Positions 17,897 to 27,643 of a stretch of 64,000 bases of DNA are shown here, piece after piece. A program made the translations under genes and the position numbers. The first letter of the stretch is position 1. The number at the start of each line of letters is the position of its first letter. This DNA is from Syntrophaceae bacterium (lineage in GTDB: Bacteria; Desulfobacterota; Syntrophia; Syntrophales; UBA2185), in NCBI GenBank assembly GCA_003153775.1, contig PMBI01000059.1:64647-128646 (forward strand), written 5' to 3'. Below the pieces are notes generated by a model. The model searched no databases and was not told the DNA's origin. It saw only the letters and a program-made list of their open reading frames with translations.

Positions 17897-19363
17897 CGAA
17901 GCTACACTTACTGTATAAGAAGAAATCCAGCATTCCTTCCCGGTTGGGACACGCACCTTATACCACTTGATTCCACCTGGTGCCGTCCACTCGCCGGCGA
18001 CTTCAAAACTTTCACCCTTGGCAGCGACGCTCGCCATGCCTGCTTCGACAGACGGCCGTTCACGTAGTCTCGCAGCCCGCACCTTTACAGTTGCGATTTT
18101 TTGAACATTCTGGAAATTCTGGGGGGTGACAGACCCTGCGGGACTGGACGACGGAGCAGGGCTCTTTTCTCCGGGCTGCGGAAGTGCCGCTTTCATTGGC
18201 GCCGGATTCGGGTCGGAGCTGCTCTGGGAATTCTGGGAGGTGACAGACCCTGCGGGATTGGACGACGGAGAAGGGCCCTTCTCTCCGGGCTGCGGGATTG
18301 CCGCCTTCATTGGCGCCGGATTCGGGTTGGAACTGTTCTGGGAATTCTGGGAGATGACAGGGGCTGCGGGATTGGACGCAAGAGAAATGCTCTTCTCTCT
18401 AAGCTGCGGGGCTGCTGCAGCCTTCATGAGTGCCGAAATCGGGCTGGAGCTCTGCTGCAGCATATTATAGCCTGTAAATAGAACAGCAGCACTGAAGATT
18501 AGAATGGCAGGAATAGCTGCATATCTTAGAGCCGCTTTGTAAAGCCCCATCTTCTGCCGAGAGTCCGGAATGTGCTTAGCGGCATCCAGGACATGTCTCT
18601 TCCGGATATGATGGCTTGCACCCAGATAAGCGACCATCATGGCGCGGGAGGCGGTGAGGTTAATCAGTCGGGGCACGCCTCCGGACAGCTTGTTGATCGC
18701 CTTTTTCGCCTTATCGTCAAATACGGCAGAGCCCTTACCCGCTCTAATCAGCCTGAAGGTTATATAATCGGAAGTCTCCGCAGCCGTGAGAGGCCTTAAA
18801 GATGACCTGATAGAGATCCTCTGATCAAGCTGGCGCAGCCTTTCGGAATGCAGCCTTCTTTGAAGCTCAGGTTGTCCGACGAGGATTATTTGAAGCAGCT
18901 TCTCCTTTTCGGTCTCCAAATTTGACAGCAGCCGCAGCTCTTCCAGACATCCGTCCGACAGGTTCTGGGCTTCGTCTACTATTATAATTACTCTTTTTCC
19001 CGCCTGGGAGTGCCCTATGAGAAAATCTCTGAAGACTTTGATCATTTCATTCTTGTTCGTAGTTGCAATGCGGATATTGAGGTCGTCGAGAATGGCCTGC
19101 AACAGCTCCTCCGGAGAAAGCCTTGGCGTCATGATCAAGGCAATCTCCGCCTTTTCTTTCCATCGGTCTATAAATATTTTGAGGATCGTTGTCTTCCCGG
19201 TCCCAGGCTCCCCGATGACGAGAGAAAAACCTTCCTTCTGTCCCACGGCATAATCGAGAGACGCCAGGACGTCATTGTGCATTTTTGACGGGTAGAAGTA
19301 ATGCGAGTCCGGCGTAAGTCCGAAAGGGTCTTCGCTGAGATTGAAGAAATTCAGGAAATCCAT
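17876..19363 (-). CDS. ExeA-like AAA ATPase with C-terminal SH3 domain
   Basis: The N-terminal ATPase (about residues 1-270) has Walker A GEPGTGKTT at 51-59, Walker B VIIIVDEAQN and the family opening FFNLSEDPFGLTPD. ExeA/GspA proteins use ATP on the cytoplasmic side and bind peptidoglycan outside to help place the secretin. A membrane helix lies near residue 290, then a Pro/Ser/Asn-rich repeat linker, then a bacterial SH3-like domain at about 425-490 (WYKVRVPTGKECWISSY) that probably contacts the cell wall. It is the last gene of the first assembly operon, seven bases after gspF. Confidence 0.85.
   Translation of the reverse strand: MDFLNFFNLSEDPFGLTPDSHYFYPSKMHNDVLASLDYAVGQKEGFSLVIGEPGTGKTTILKIFIDRWKEKAEIALIMTPRLSPEELLQAILDDLNIRIATTNKNEMIKVFRDFLIGHSQAGKRVIIIVDEAQNLSDGCLEELRLLSNLETEKEKLLQIILVGQPELQRRLHSERLRQLDQRISIRSSLRPLTAAETSDYITFRLIRAGKGSAVFDDKAKKAINKLSGGVPRLINLTASRAMMVAYLGASHHIRKRHVLDAAKHIPDSRQKMGLYKAALRYAAIPAILIFSAAVLFTGYNMLQQSSSPISALMKAAAAPQLREKSISLASNPAAPVISQNSQNSSNPNPAPMKAAIPQPGEKGPSPSSNPAGSVTSQNSQSSSDPNPAPMKAALPQPGEKSPAPSSSPAGSVTPQNFQNVQKIATVKVRAARLRERPSVEAGMASVAAKGESFEVAGEWTAPGGIKWYKVRVPTGKECWISSYTVSVASSLRKPH
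18110..18455. repeat. Three 114-base tandem repeats inside the ExeA-like gene
   Basis: Three direct copies of 114 bases start at 18110, 18224 and 18338. The first two are nearly identical and the third is more diverged. Each encodes 38 residues of Pro/Ser/Asn-rich linker (with MKAA.PQPGEK) between the membrane helix and the SH3 domain. Confidence 0.85.
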
Positions 19364-19369
19364 ATGCCC

Positions 19370-20584
19370 CTACTTGGCAAGTTTAGTAAACACATCATAC
19401 ATGGGAAGGAGAGAGCCCGCAACCATAAATCCCATGACACAACCGAGACTTATTATCAGGATTGGCTCAACCATTTTTCCGATCTTGTCCGAGTAGTCAT
19501 CTGCCAGCTTGTAGTAGTGGGTTGCAAGGAAATTAAACTGCTGGCCAAGATTACCGCTTGACTCGCCGATGGCGACCATCCTGATAAGCAGGGAAGGGAA
19601 TACGGCCCGGTCATTGAGGGCGTCAGAGATTTTATTTCCAGCCACAATATCCGTCTTCGCTCGCAGAATCGCTCTCTTGAAAACCTCGTTGCCCATGACA
19701 TCGGCAGCAACATCCAGTGATCTGTCGATCGTAATGCCGGCTGCAATCAGAAGTCTCATCTGCTCACAGAACAGGGCGAGCAGTTTATTGTAGATTAAGA
19801 GTTTGATTATGGGTATTTTGATTTTCAGGTAGTCCAGGTAGTATCGTGATGCAGAACTGAATTTCATCGTCTGCAGAATCAGGCTGGCCAATATAGGTAT
19901 GATGAGCAAAATGTACCAGTACTCTTCGGTCACCTTGCTCAACTCATAGAGAATTCTTGTCAGGAGGGGCATCTTAACGCCCATATCCCGGATTACCTGC
20001 ATTATCTTGGGCAGGACATATGCCAGCCAGAATATGACGGCAATTCCCGTGGTGACGAGGGAAAATAAAGGATAAATAAGGGCGCGCTTCACTGTGGCGG
20101 CAAGGTCCTCCAACTTTTGCAGATGGGTCGCCACTTCTGCAAGACTCGCGTCCAAGCGCCCCGTCTCCTCGCCGATCCGCACCAGCCTGACCAGGATGTC
20201 GGGGAATATTGCCTTGTGAACTTCCAGAGCGTCGGAGAGTCTTGAACCCATCTCTATATTCTTTTTTATGTCGTCTATGGTGGATTTTAGATGCCGATTG
20301 TCTATTGTACCGACTATGTCGTCAAGTGCGGCGAGCATCGGATCACCGGCACGGATCATGATGGATAGGTTCGAAGAGAATTCTATGATGTCTTTTCTTC
20401 GTATCCTCCATGCCAGAAATTTATCCGAGATCCTTTTAAAGATTATGCTTGATTTCCTGACGTGAACAACGAATAAGCCACGGGTCCTAAGATTATCATA
20501 CACTGAGGATGCATCGTCAGCCTCGAGCATGCCCTTTATCATGTCGCCGTCGGCATCCAGTGCCTTGTAGGAATAGTTGCTCAT
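19370..20584 (-). CDS. gspF: GspF/PilC-type inner-membrane platform protein (system 1)
   Basis: A polytopic inner-membrane protein that forms the assembly platform for pilin or pseudopilin polymerisation. Two repeated T2SSF domains are visible, with RLVRIGEETGRLDASL and RMVAIGESSGNLGQQ as the paired signatures, and hydrophobic segments near residues 170-190, 220-240 and 375-395. At 404 residues it is full length. It overlaps gspE by four bases. Confidence 0.92.
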   Translation of the reverse strand: MSNYSYKALDADGDMIKGMLEADDASSVYDNLRTRGLFVVHVRKSSIIFKRISDKFLAWRIRRKDIIEFSSNLSIMIRAGDPMLAALDDIVGTIDNRHLKSTIDDIKKNIEMGSRLSDALEVHKAIFPDILVRLVRIGEETGRLDASLAEVATHLQKLEDLAATVKRALIYPLFSLVTTGIAVIFWLAYVLPKIMQVIRDMGVKMPLLTRILYELSKVTEEYWYILLIIPILASLILQTMKFSSASRYYLDYLKIKIPIIKLLIYNKLLALFCEQMRLLIAAGITIDRSLDVAADVMGNEVFKRAILRAKTDIVAGNKISDALNDRAVFPSLLIRMVAIGESSGNLGQQFNFLATHYYKLADDYSDKIGKMVEPILIISLGCVMGFMVAGSLLPMYDVFTKLAK

Positions 20585-22227
20585 CCTGTTACCCTGAGCA
20601 GTTCATCAATAGATATAAGACCGGCGGCCACCTTTCTGAGGCCGTCTTCCTTCAGAGGGATCATTCCCTTTCTTGCGGCGGCTGACTGAATGGCGGTGAT
20701 AGGAACGTCAGAATAGATCAAATCTCTTAATTCATCATCAACGGGTAAAATCTCTCCTATGACCGATCTTCCCGCGTAACCGGAGCCGTTGCACTTGCTG
20801 CATCCCGCACCCTTGTAAGTTTTTTCGATCTGTATCTGCCGTTCCTCAAACAGTTCTCGTTCGGAGTCGCTTAACGTATGGTCGGTCTTGCAAAAAGGGC
20901 ATATCCTACGGGCAAGCCTCTGGGCGATGATGGCGAGAAGTGATGACGACATAAGAAACTTGTCGACCTTGAGGTCCAGGAGCCGCGGTATGGCGGTCAC
21001 TGCGTCATTTGAATGGATGGTGGAAAGGACAAGGTGCCCGGTGATCGATGTCCTGATGGCGATACGAGCCGTTTCTTCGTCCCTGATTTCTCCAATTAGC
21101 ATAACATCAGGGTCCTGCCTCATAAAATTTCTTGCAGCAAAGGCGAAGTCATAGCCGGTTTTCTCATTTACCTGGCTCTGTTTAGTCAGGCTCAATTTGT
21201 ATTCTACAGGATCTTCGACAGTAATGACATTTCTCTCCAGGAGGTTGATTTCCCTTAGTGCCGCATAGAGAGTGGTTGTCTTCCCAGAGCCTGTAGGTCC
21301 GGCGATGAGTATGACGCCATATGGTTTTTGAAACAGGGCTCTGATCGTTCTCACGTTGTGCTCGTCGAACCCGAGATTTTCCAAACTGAGGAGCGAACCG
21401 GTGCCGGAAAGGATGCGCATCACGACATTCTCTCCGTATATTGTCGGCACCGTTGATACCCGGATGTCGTATCCTTTATTGAGAAAATCGAATGTAAAGG
21501 AGCCGTCCTGGGGAAGCCGCATTTCCGCGATGTCCATCTTGGAGAGGATCTTTATACGCGACACTATTCCCGAATGAACCACTTGCGGAAGCCCGTGCCC
21601 GTATTGCAATACGCCGTCTATCCTGTAGAACACGTGAGTAATACCCGCCGCCGGCGTGATGTGAACATCCGTTGCATTTCTTCTTATCCCGTCTATGAGA
21701 ATCAGGTCCGAAAGTGACGTAATGGCTTGGCCGCCGGCAGTATGCGTTTCCTTTATTTCCCGGATGATCTTCTCTGTGCTCTGCTGGACGGGGTTTTCAA
21801 GAAAAAAGTATCCTTTCTCAAGATGTTCCCTGTAATTGTCGGGGTCAACCATGCAGACTTTGAGCTGCCTCCCGGTAATGGCTGTTGCCTTATCAACAGC
21901 CACAATATTGCTCGGATTGGTCAGACCTATGCACAGCCTGCCGTCTGTTATTTCGATAGGAATGAAACCGCTTGTTTCGGCTACCTCTTTGGGTATAAGT
22001 CTCAGGGCTTCTTCAGAAATGGGGTATTGGCCGAGGTCGATGAATTCCACACCTGCCTGTTCAGCGAGGGATTGCCCGAGCTCTTTCGATGAGACGAAGC
22101 CCAGCTTCACTATTGTAGCGCCGAGGAGCTCGCCGGTAATTTTTTGCTGAACAAGGGCAATCTGAAGCTGCGTTTCGGTGATGAGATTCCTTGACTTAAG
22201 GATCTCTCCTATCTTTACTGCTGCCAT
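20581..22227 (-). CDS. gspE: GspE/PilB-type assembly ATPase (system 1)
   Basis: The hexameric cytoplasmic ATPase that drives pseudopilus or pilus assembly. The Walker A box is GPTGSGKTTTLYAAL. Aspartate and histidine boxes follow (MLIGEIRDEETA, STIHSNDA), and then a tetracysteine zinc site (CPFC and CSKCNGSGY). The N terminus is an MshEN-like repeat (KIGEILKSRNLITETQLQIA), a fold that binds cyclic-di-GMP in MshE. Here the usual motif arginine is replaced by lysine, so binding is uncertain. At 548 residues it is full length. Confidence 0.93.
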   Translation of the reverse strand: MAAVKIGEILKSRNLITETQLQIALVQQKITGELLGATIVKLGFVSSKELGQSLAEQAGVEFIDLGQYPISEEALRLIPKEVAETSGFIPIEITDGRLCIGLTNPSNIVAVDKATAITGRQLKVCMVDPDNYREHLEKGYFFLENPVQQSTEKIIREIKETHTAGGQAITSLSDLILIDGIRRNATDVHITPAAGITHVFYRIDGVLQYGHGLPQVVHSGIVSRIKILSKMDIAEMRLPQDGSFTFDFLNKGYDIRVSTVPTIYGENVVMRILSGTGSLLSLENLGFDEHNVRTIRALFQKPYGVILIAGPTGSGKTTTLYAALREINLLERNVITVEDPVEYKLSLTKQSQVNEKTGYDFAFAARNFMRQDPDVMLIGEIRDEETARIAIRTSITGHLVLSTIHSNDAVTAIPRLLDLKVDKFLMSSSLLAIIAQRLARRICPFCKTDHTLSDSERELFEERQIQIEKTYKGAGCSKCNGSGYAGRSVIGEILPVDDELRDLIYSDVPITAIQSAAARKGMIPLKEDGLRKVAAGLISIDELLRVTG

Positions 22228-22269
22228 ACGGTTTGCATCCTCGTTATTACGATAATTATCAGTATATTT

Positions 22270-23820
22270 CTATCTCGATATAATTGTCGGCTGCAGTAAC
22301 ACGACAAGTTCAGTTTTTGTTACTGCCTTCACCCTGCTCTTGAATAAATAACCCAAAACCGGTATGTCTCCCAGAAATGGGATCTTGCTGTCTTGCATGT
22401 CTTCCCTGTTTGTGATGAGTCCCCCGATAATGACTGTCTGCCCGTTTCTCACCTTCACTGTGGTGCTCAATTGTCTCAGGTTAATTGTCGGCAGCTGTAC
22501 GAGGAATGGAAAATTCCCGAATTGATCCGGTGTGCCTAAGTTTTGTGACAAAAGGCTGACGAGGTCAGAAGTAATGGGAGTAATATTCATGGAGATCTCG
22601 CCGTTCTCGCTGATAAAAGGAACAATGCCGATCATGATTCCGGACAGCAGGGTGCTCGTATTTACCGTAAAGGTCGTTACGGGAGGTGTGCTCGTTGTGG
22701 TCGTAGTCTGGATCTGTGAAATATAATTTGTGTCCTGGCCTACACTTAAAATTGATGTCTGCCCATTCATGATGCTTACACGCGGGTTGGACAGAATTCT
22801 TGTTTCCCCCTGCGTTTGAATAGCCCGGAGTAGAGAGGTAAAGTCAGACGCTACTGTTGTTATGCTGAAGTTGGGACTGGCTGTGGTGGGTTGCGCAACT
22901 TCAGCAAATTTTTGTGTTGCAAGGGTAGTGCTCGGGCCGTCACGCATGTTTAGTACGTAGCTCCAGTTGATGCCGAATTTGAGGCCGTCAGACAGGGTGA
23001 CTTCGATGATCTTAGCCTCTACGAGGACCTGCCTGTTCATAACATTTCTGATGGTATTGAGGTAGCTTTCTACTTTTTCAAGGGTTCTCTTCGTTGCCGT
23101 GACTATAATGGTTCCCGTCAAACGGTTGACCATAAAGGTCTGTTGAGTGGCCGACCGCGTTCCTGCAGCGGAGCCTACGATTTTTTCGATGGATTTCTCC
23201 AAACCATCCCAGAAGTTGTAAGCGTTCTTGTCAGTTTCTGATTTTTGAGAAATGTTGCCCTTAACGCTGGTGCTGCCGCCGGTTCCCATAGTTGCGCCGC
23301 CAAGCATATCGCCGCCGAGATCGGTGTGATAAGTTTGGATGATAGGGGGGTGACCGAGCTCATAGCTCCGCGTTTCTGTCGCCTTAATAAACAGCATGTT
23401 ATCTTTTACCGTGTAAAAGTAATCGACGGAGGCGCACACTCTGCTTAAAGCATCCTCTGCGGTGACGTTTTTCAAACTGACTGTTACCGGTAATTCGGGG
23501 CTTACCTCTTTTTCCATGATCAGATTCAGTCCCGCCGCCTCTGAAATGATAAAGAGAACATCCCTTAAGGGTGTGTTTCTCGCGGATATATCTATTATCC
23601 TCGTCTTGAGCGGCGAAACGTCTTCATGGGCGGGAACAAACTCGGGCGTTTTCAGAGGTGCGGCAGGAGCAGCTTCCATGCCCGCTCCTCTTCTCGCTTC
23701 TTCCGGTATCTGTATTTCTCTTTTAATTTCCATCGTGGAACAAGATATTGTACATGTGAAAAATCCCAGAAAGAGAAGCAATGTTACCTTGGCACATTTG
23801 TTCAATCCATCTTCAGCCAT
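22270..23820 (-). CDS. Secretin, MshL/PilQ-like lipoprotein (system 1)
   Basis: Outer-membrane secretin pore. A lipoprotein signal peptide ends at C27 (TCTISC). An STN/N0-type domain follows at about 65-140 (IISEAAGLNLIMEKEVS). An N1-like domain and the C-terminal beta-barrel come next, with VIIGGLITNREDMQDSKIPF and IPVLGYLF as the secretin signature. With 516 residues it is closest in size to MshL. It overlaps the PilP-like gene upstream by 19 bases. Confidence 0.9.
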   Translation of the reverse strand: MAEDGLNKCAKVTLLLFLGFFTCTISCSTMEIKREIQIPEEARRGAGMEAAPAAPLKTPEFVPAHEDVSPLKTRIIDISARNTPLRDVLFIISEAAGLNLIMEKEVSPELPVTVSLKNVTAEDALSRVCASVDYFYTVKDNMLFIKATETRSYELGHPPIIQTYHTDLGGDMLGGATMGTGGSTSVKGNISQKSETDKNAYNFWDGLEKSIEKIVGSAAGTRSATQQTFMVNRLTGTIIVTATKRTLEKVESYLNTIRNVMNRQVLVEAKIIEVTLSDGLKFGINWSYVLNMRDGPSTTLATQKFAEVAQPTTASPNFSITTVASDFTSLLRAIQTQGETRILSNPRVSIMNGQTSILSVGQDTNYISQIQTTTTTSTPPVTTFTVNTSTLLSGIMIGIVPFISENGEISMNITPITSDLVSLLSQNLGTPDQFGNFPFLVQLPTINLRQLSTTVKVRNGQTVIIGGLITNREDMQDSKIPFLGDIPVLGYLFKSRVKAVTKTELVVLLQPTIISR

Positions 23821-24248
23821 CTTTCACCTTCTTTCCCTTTCAGCAAAACCTTATCTTTTTCGATTTTTGCAATCTTATGCTTATCAATTACGTCGCCTTC
23901 ATGAACAAATTTACCGTCAATTATTGCTAATCTCTTTTTATGATTGACGAGGATGAATGAAACTCTTTTTTCCGTGGTCTCCGGAGGAGGCACCATCTCC
24001 GCAAGTGCTGTCTTTGGAAACCCCTGTTCTCCGCCTCGCCGCAGGTCGATGGGGTTTCTTGTGGAGCTCACGGATAACGGCCGTCTCTCTGAGATATCCG
24101 GCACACGCCCGTAGGTGAAGTTGAAAACCTTCTGCTCGATCGGAGAAAAGGATGGGGCGAACTTCGCCATCGCGCTTATCAGAATAATCGTGACGGCTGC
24201 CACAGGAATGAAAACAAGGAAGATGATAATTTTGTTGTTCTCATTCAC
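23802..24248 (-). CDS. PilP/GspC-like inner-membrane clamp protein (system 1)
   Basis: A small protein with one N-terminal membrane helix (about residues 7-28) and a periplasmic part ending in a short beta-rich HR-like domain (GKFVHEGDVIDKHKIAKIEK). This build fits GspC or PilP, which link the inner-membrane platform to the secretin. Sequence similarity is weak, and the call rests on the fold pattern and on its place between PilO-like and secretin genes. It overlaps both neighbours. Confidence 0.65.
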   Translation of the reverse strand: MNENNKIIIFLVFIPVAAVTIILISAMAKFAPSFSPIEQKVFNFTYGRVPDISERRPLSVSSTRNPIDLRRGGEQGFPKTALAEMVPPPETTEKRVSFILVNHKKRLAIIDGKFVHEGDVIDKHKIAKIEKDKVLLKGKEGERWLKMD

Positions 24249-24844
24249 GGGATGCTATCCATATTAACAGATTGCATTCTTAATGTCCCCTTTATTTCAA
24301 AGTTTGCAAGAGCGCCCTTCTGATCTGACGGGTTTGCGATGCTTACGCTATTGATATTAAAAAAAGGTGAAATCAGTGACTGCAAGTAGCCAATGTCGTT
24401 AATAAATGCCGTATAGTCATGAACCATGCCCGTCAGGGTTACAGGCAAGGTAGTTTCGTTCCCCTTCCTTTCGAAATTATCAACCATGATGTCGGCATTT
24501 TTCATATGCGACTTAACAGAATCGATGGCGGTCAGGATGGTGCCTTCCGTAGCCTCGCCCTTGGCATACGACCGGAAGATGGACCTGACGCTTGCAATAA
24601 TCTCGCCTTCCTTTCTCGATGCATCCTTCATCTTCACGCTATTTATTTTCAGAGTCTGGAATTTATTTAACGTATCTCCTAAGCTTGAGATGTAAGACTC
24701 CGTGATAATTGCGCCGGACACAAGCACAGTAGCAAGAATAGCAGAGAGCGCGTAACGCAAAAGAAGCGTCTTGAGTCTCGCATCCATGGGAACGCGATTT
24801 GTATGGTCAGCCTCTGTTTTCAATGTCAATTCGGAAATGTCCAT
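24245..24844 (-). CDS. PilO/GspM-like inner-membrane protein (system 1)
   Basis: One membrane helix (about residues 31-50) is followed by a coiled-coil stretch and a small alpha/beta periplasmic domain containing LTGMVHDYTAFINDIGYL, similar in pattern to PilO. Such proteins pair with PilN to form the alignment complex. It overlaps the PilMN gene by 38 bases and the PilP-like gene by four, so translation is likely coupled. Confidence 0.7.
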   Translation of the reverse strand: MDISELTLKTEADHTNRVPMDARLKTLLLRYALSAILATVLVSGAIITESYISSLGDTLNKFQTLKINSVKMKDASRKEGEIIASVRSIFRSYAKGEATEGTILTAIDSVKSHMKNADIMVDNFERKGNETTLPVTLTGMVHDYTAFINDIGYLQSLISPFFNINSVSIANPSDQKGALANFEIKGTLRMQSVNMDSIP

Positions 24845-26159
24845 TTCTTAATTCAATATTCTTTGAAACGACAGCCAGACCCGAAGTGCTGCTGCAATTT
24901 GCCAAAAGTCTTACAAATGTCCTGTGCATGTCTCCGTAGTTTTTCGAGGAAATGCCTCCCGATATCTGGATCAAGAGAACCCCTTTCTTGTTGTTGAGCT
25001 GGATAGTCTGAATATGCACATTTTCCATGGGGAGGAATCTCAGCGAAAGCAATGCCTTTTGAAAGTCAGGACTGGAGCGGGCTTCATTAATCAGATTGAT
25101 TAAAGGCAGAAGTTGCTGCAATCGCGCCGTGTCCTTTTCATAAGCGGATGCAACTGCGTCAATTTCTATGAAATCCTTCCTCAGCAAGTTAATCTTTTCC
25201 TTCATCAGGAAAATCTGCGACACATTGATTAGCATCAGACCAAGTCCGATGAGAGAAAACAGAAGAAAAAAAATGATGCCATAAGATGCAACGCGTTTCT
25301 GTGTAAAAAGCCTTCTGTACTTGAGGGGCAGGAGATTAGCATCCCCCAGTTCCTCTCCGAAAACGATGGCGGATATGGGTGCGATGAAATCCCTGAGAGT
25401 AGCATCAGAGGCAAGAACGCCCGCCGGATAGGCAACCGGAACAGTTGGAATAATTGTATTCAGGGCTCCTTCCTTTATTGTGGCGTTCATTAAAATGATC
25501 TGCTCGGCATTCAATCGCAAATTCTGCTGGCAGTAACTGACAGTCATGTTGATATTGTCAAGATCGCGATCAGTTAGTTCGGATCCCGAGGAGGGTGTGA
25601 TCCTGATAAAGCAAAGCTCTCCATTCCTGACGAGAAAAAAAGTCCTTTCCGTTTCGGAAGCCAACAGGCATAGAACGGTCTTATTTTTCCATTCATCCGA
25701 TGATTTGATTAAATGCGATAGCGCCAGAATGTCGGGGCACAAGTTCTTTACCGTTATGCCGCATCTGTTGAATCGTTCGGTAATTTCATTGAGTTCATTA
25801 TTATCGACGGCAAAGAAGAATATCTCTCTCATTCCCTTCTCGCCGGGCATCTTCTCCGCAAGAGTGCTGTAAAAATAAGAAAAATCCTTCAAGTCCGGAT
25901 AACGTTTTCTTATTTCAGACTCAACGATTTTTTTCAGATATATCTTCTTTGCGGGAGGAGCCATCATGGTGTCGCTGTAAAACCTTTTGGGTCGGCAGAC
26001 TACGGTGAGATCGGCGAATTTTCCCGTCTTTAAGAAAGAATCAAGCTCTTCATCCTTTAGAACTGAAGTCTTCTGGATGATGGTTCTTCCCTTTTCGTTT
26101 GATGCATAAACCACCTTGACTGATTTATCTTCAAGGCTCACTGCCACTTGCTTGCTCAA
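24807..26159 (-). CDS. PilM-PilN fusion / GspL-like protein (system 1)
   Basis: The first 280 residues look like a cytoplasmic actin-like PilM/GspL domain (VAVSLEDKSVKVVYAS at the start). A single membrane helix at about 293-320 and a PilN-like periplasmic domain follow (NVHIQTIQLNNKKGVLLIQ). PilM and PilN are separate proteins in classic type IV pili but are joined in GspL, so the machine leans toward a secretion or MSHA design. The TTG start has AGGAAGGA upstream. It is the first gene of a seven-gene minus-strand operon with its own promoter candidate. Confidence 0.75.
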   Translation of the reverse strand: MSKQVAVSLEDKSVKVVYASNEKGRTIIQKTSVLKDEELDSFLKTGKFADLTVVCRPKRFYSDTMMAPPAKKIYLKKIVESEIRKRYPDLKDFSYFYSTLAEKMPGEKGMREIFFFAVDNNELNEITERFNRCGITVKNLCPDILALSHLIKSSDEWKNKTVLCLLASETERTFFLVRNGELCFIRITPSSGSELTDRDLDNINMTVSYCQQNLRLNAEQIILMNATIKEGALNTIIPTVPVAYPAGVLASDATLRDFIAPISAIVFGEELGDANLLPLKYRRLFTQKRVASYGIIFFLLFSLIGLGLMLINVSQIFLMKEKINLLRKDFIEIDAVASAYEKDTARLQQLLPLINLINEARSSPDFQKALLSLRFLPMENVHIQTIQLNNKKGVLLIQISGGISSKNYGDMHRTFVRLLANCSSTSGLAVVSKNIELRNGHFRIDIENRG

Positions 26160-26207
26160 TTTCTATCCTTCCTGTTTGTCGTTCCTTGCTGGTGACAATT
26201 AAGGTTC

Positions 26208-26236
26208 TATATACTCTGTATTTCTTACCCTTTCAA
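26208..26236 (-). promoter_or_regulatory. Promoter for assembly operon 1
   Basis: On the minus strand TTGAAA is followed after 17 bases by TATATA, about 50 bases upstream of the PilMN start. It shares the divergent gap with the signalling run. Confidence 0.55.
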
Positions 26237-26286
26237 GTGTTTTCAGAAATTATCACAGTCACTTACAAAACGCATCACGAAGAAGC

Positions 26287-26314
26287 TTGCCCGCAACAAG
26301 GCCGGAATTATAAA
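26287..26314 (+). promoter_or_regulatory. Promoter candidate for the PilZ-HDOD-kinase run
   Basis: TTGCCC is followed after 16 bases by TATAAA, and the -10 box lies inside a short inverted repeat (ccgga...tccgg). The leader to the PilZ gene would be about 110 bases long. Confidence 0.4.
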
Positions 26315-26432
26315 TATCCGGGAGACGCGTAGTAATAAATTGAAATATCTCTCTTTCTTTGCTACGGTAACTTTAGATAAAAGATACCTCCAGGGTCCAT
26401 TCCGTAATTGAAAAGGGGCTAAAGCGTTTTAA

Positions 26433-27110
26433 GTGGATAAGCTGAAAGAAGTCAATCCCGGCATGAGCGTCAATATCGTTGCTAATGTCGATATGGCCAA
26501 GGAGATAACAGAGGTCAGAAATGCCATAGTTTACGATGTTGACGGCGCCAAACTTGTGCTGTCTCAGACAAACCCGCCCTTTACAAAATATCACCTTGAT
26601 AAAGAGATTACAGTCACCTACATTGTAAAGGGCGAGGACACTCTTTCCCGAGTCGGTTTCTCGGGAAAGTTAGTCGGCATCTTGAAGGACTACAGCCTTT
26701 ACTCATCAAACGTCGTCCAGGCCTTGAATGTGTTGCGGAAAGGCGGGCTCAAGACATATGATTTGAGAATGCACTACAGGGTTAGCCCGAAGTCAGATAG
26801 CGGCATCCATGTTTATGTGGGCGGCGAACGGGTCAGCCTCATAGATATTTCCATGGGCGGTGCGCGTTTTTGTCATTCAAAAGACCGTCCTATTGAATCG
26901 AGAACCATACTTAATATAATTTTGGAACTTGACGCGGAAAAGTTCAATCTTGAAGCGAAAACAGTGAATGTCTGGCATCCTTCCGAAGCGGGAAGACGGG
27001 CAGATCTGGAATACGTGTCAGTTCAATTTATGAAATTGGATAGGACCTGCAGTCACAATCTAAGCGGAAAAATCCTTGCCATCCAGCGCGAACTCTTGTC
27101 TAAAGACTGA
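26433..27110 (+). CDS. PilZ-domain protein (YcgR-like, cyclic-di-GMP receptor)
   Basis: The C-terminal PilZ domain keeps both ligand motifs. RxxxR is RMHYR at residues 112-116 and D/NxSxxG is DISMGG at 138-143, so cyclic-di-GMP binding is expected. The N-terminal 105 residues form a beta-rich domain resembling the YcgR N-domain. Such proteins modulate flagella or pili. GTG start. It is divergent from assembly operon 1 and heads the signalling genes, which suggests a link between cyclic-di-GMP and that machine. Confidence 0.85.
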   Translation: MDKLKEVNPGMSVNIVANVDMAKEITEVRNAIVYDVDGAKLVLSQTNPPFTKYHLDKEITVTYIVKGEDTLSRVGFSGKLVGILKDYSLYSSNVVQALNVLRKGGLKTYDLRMHYRVSPKSDSGIHVYVGGERVSLIDISMGGARFCHSKDRPIESRTILNIILELDAEKFNLEAKTVNVWHPSEAGRRADLEYVSVQFMKLDRTCSHNLSGKILAIQRELLSKD

Positions 27111-27304
27111 GAGGGAACGCTCCGCCTATATCCGTTGCTACAAATGCCTGCCACCTTGCATCCCTTTCGGATGTCCTGAACCATTTAACATCTTGGGTCC
27201 AAAGTAAAGTTTTTGCACGAAATGACGATATAACTATTGAATACCTTTGCGAAGACCTGAGAGTTGTAGGAGTTATTAGTTGCCATGGATAAGGACGCGT
27301 TAGC

Positions 27305-27643
27305 ATGGGCATAATAAATCTGGAAGATATTCAAGTGGGGATGGTTCTGGCCGGCGACATAAGGGAGCGGAGCGGCCGTATCCTACTGGCGGGCGGAAGC
27401 GAAATCACTGAAAAGCATCTGAGGGTCTTTAAGATGTGGGGAATTACAGAAGCCGATATCAAGGATGTGGAAAAAGCGGCAATCGCTGCAAATATCGTGG
27501 CCCGGCTTGACCCCTCTCTCTTCCAGAACGTACAAAGCCAGGTTCGCGACCGCTTCTGTCTTGCAGATATGGAACACCCGTTTATCGAAGAACTGTTTCG
27601 TTTAGTCACGCTTCGCCAGGTTAGACACAGGTCGAGAGGATAA
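27305..27643 (+). CDS. Small DUF3391-like protein
   Basis: A 112-residue protein. Its start (DIQVGMVLAGDIRERSGRIL then EKHLRVFKMWGITE) matches the N-terminal segment that usually precedes HD-GYP or HDOD domains. The catalytic part is absent here. The HDOD gene lies about 190 bases downstream, so the two may be a split version of a single protein. No other function can be read. Confidence 0.6.
   Translation: MGIINLEDIQVGMVLAGDIRERSGRILLAGGSEITEKHLRVFKMWGITEADIKDVEKAAIAANIVARLDPSLFQNVQSQVRDRFCLADMEHPFIEELFRLVTLRQVRHRSRG

Noticed and set aside
18110-18455. CRISPR array
   Set aside because: The 114-base repeats are contiguous without spacers and are in frame inside a coding gene.
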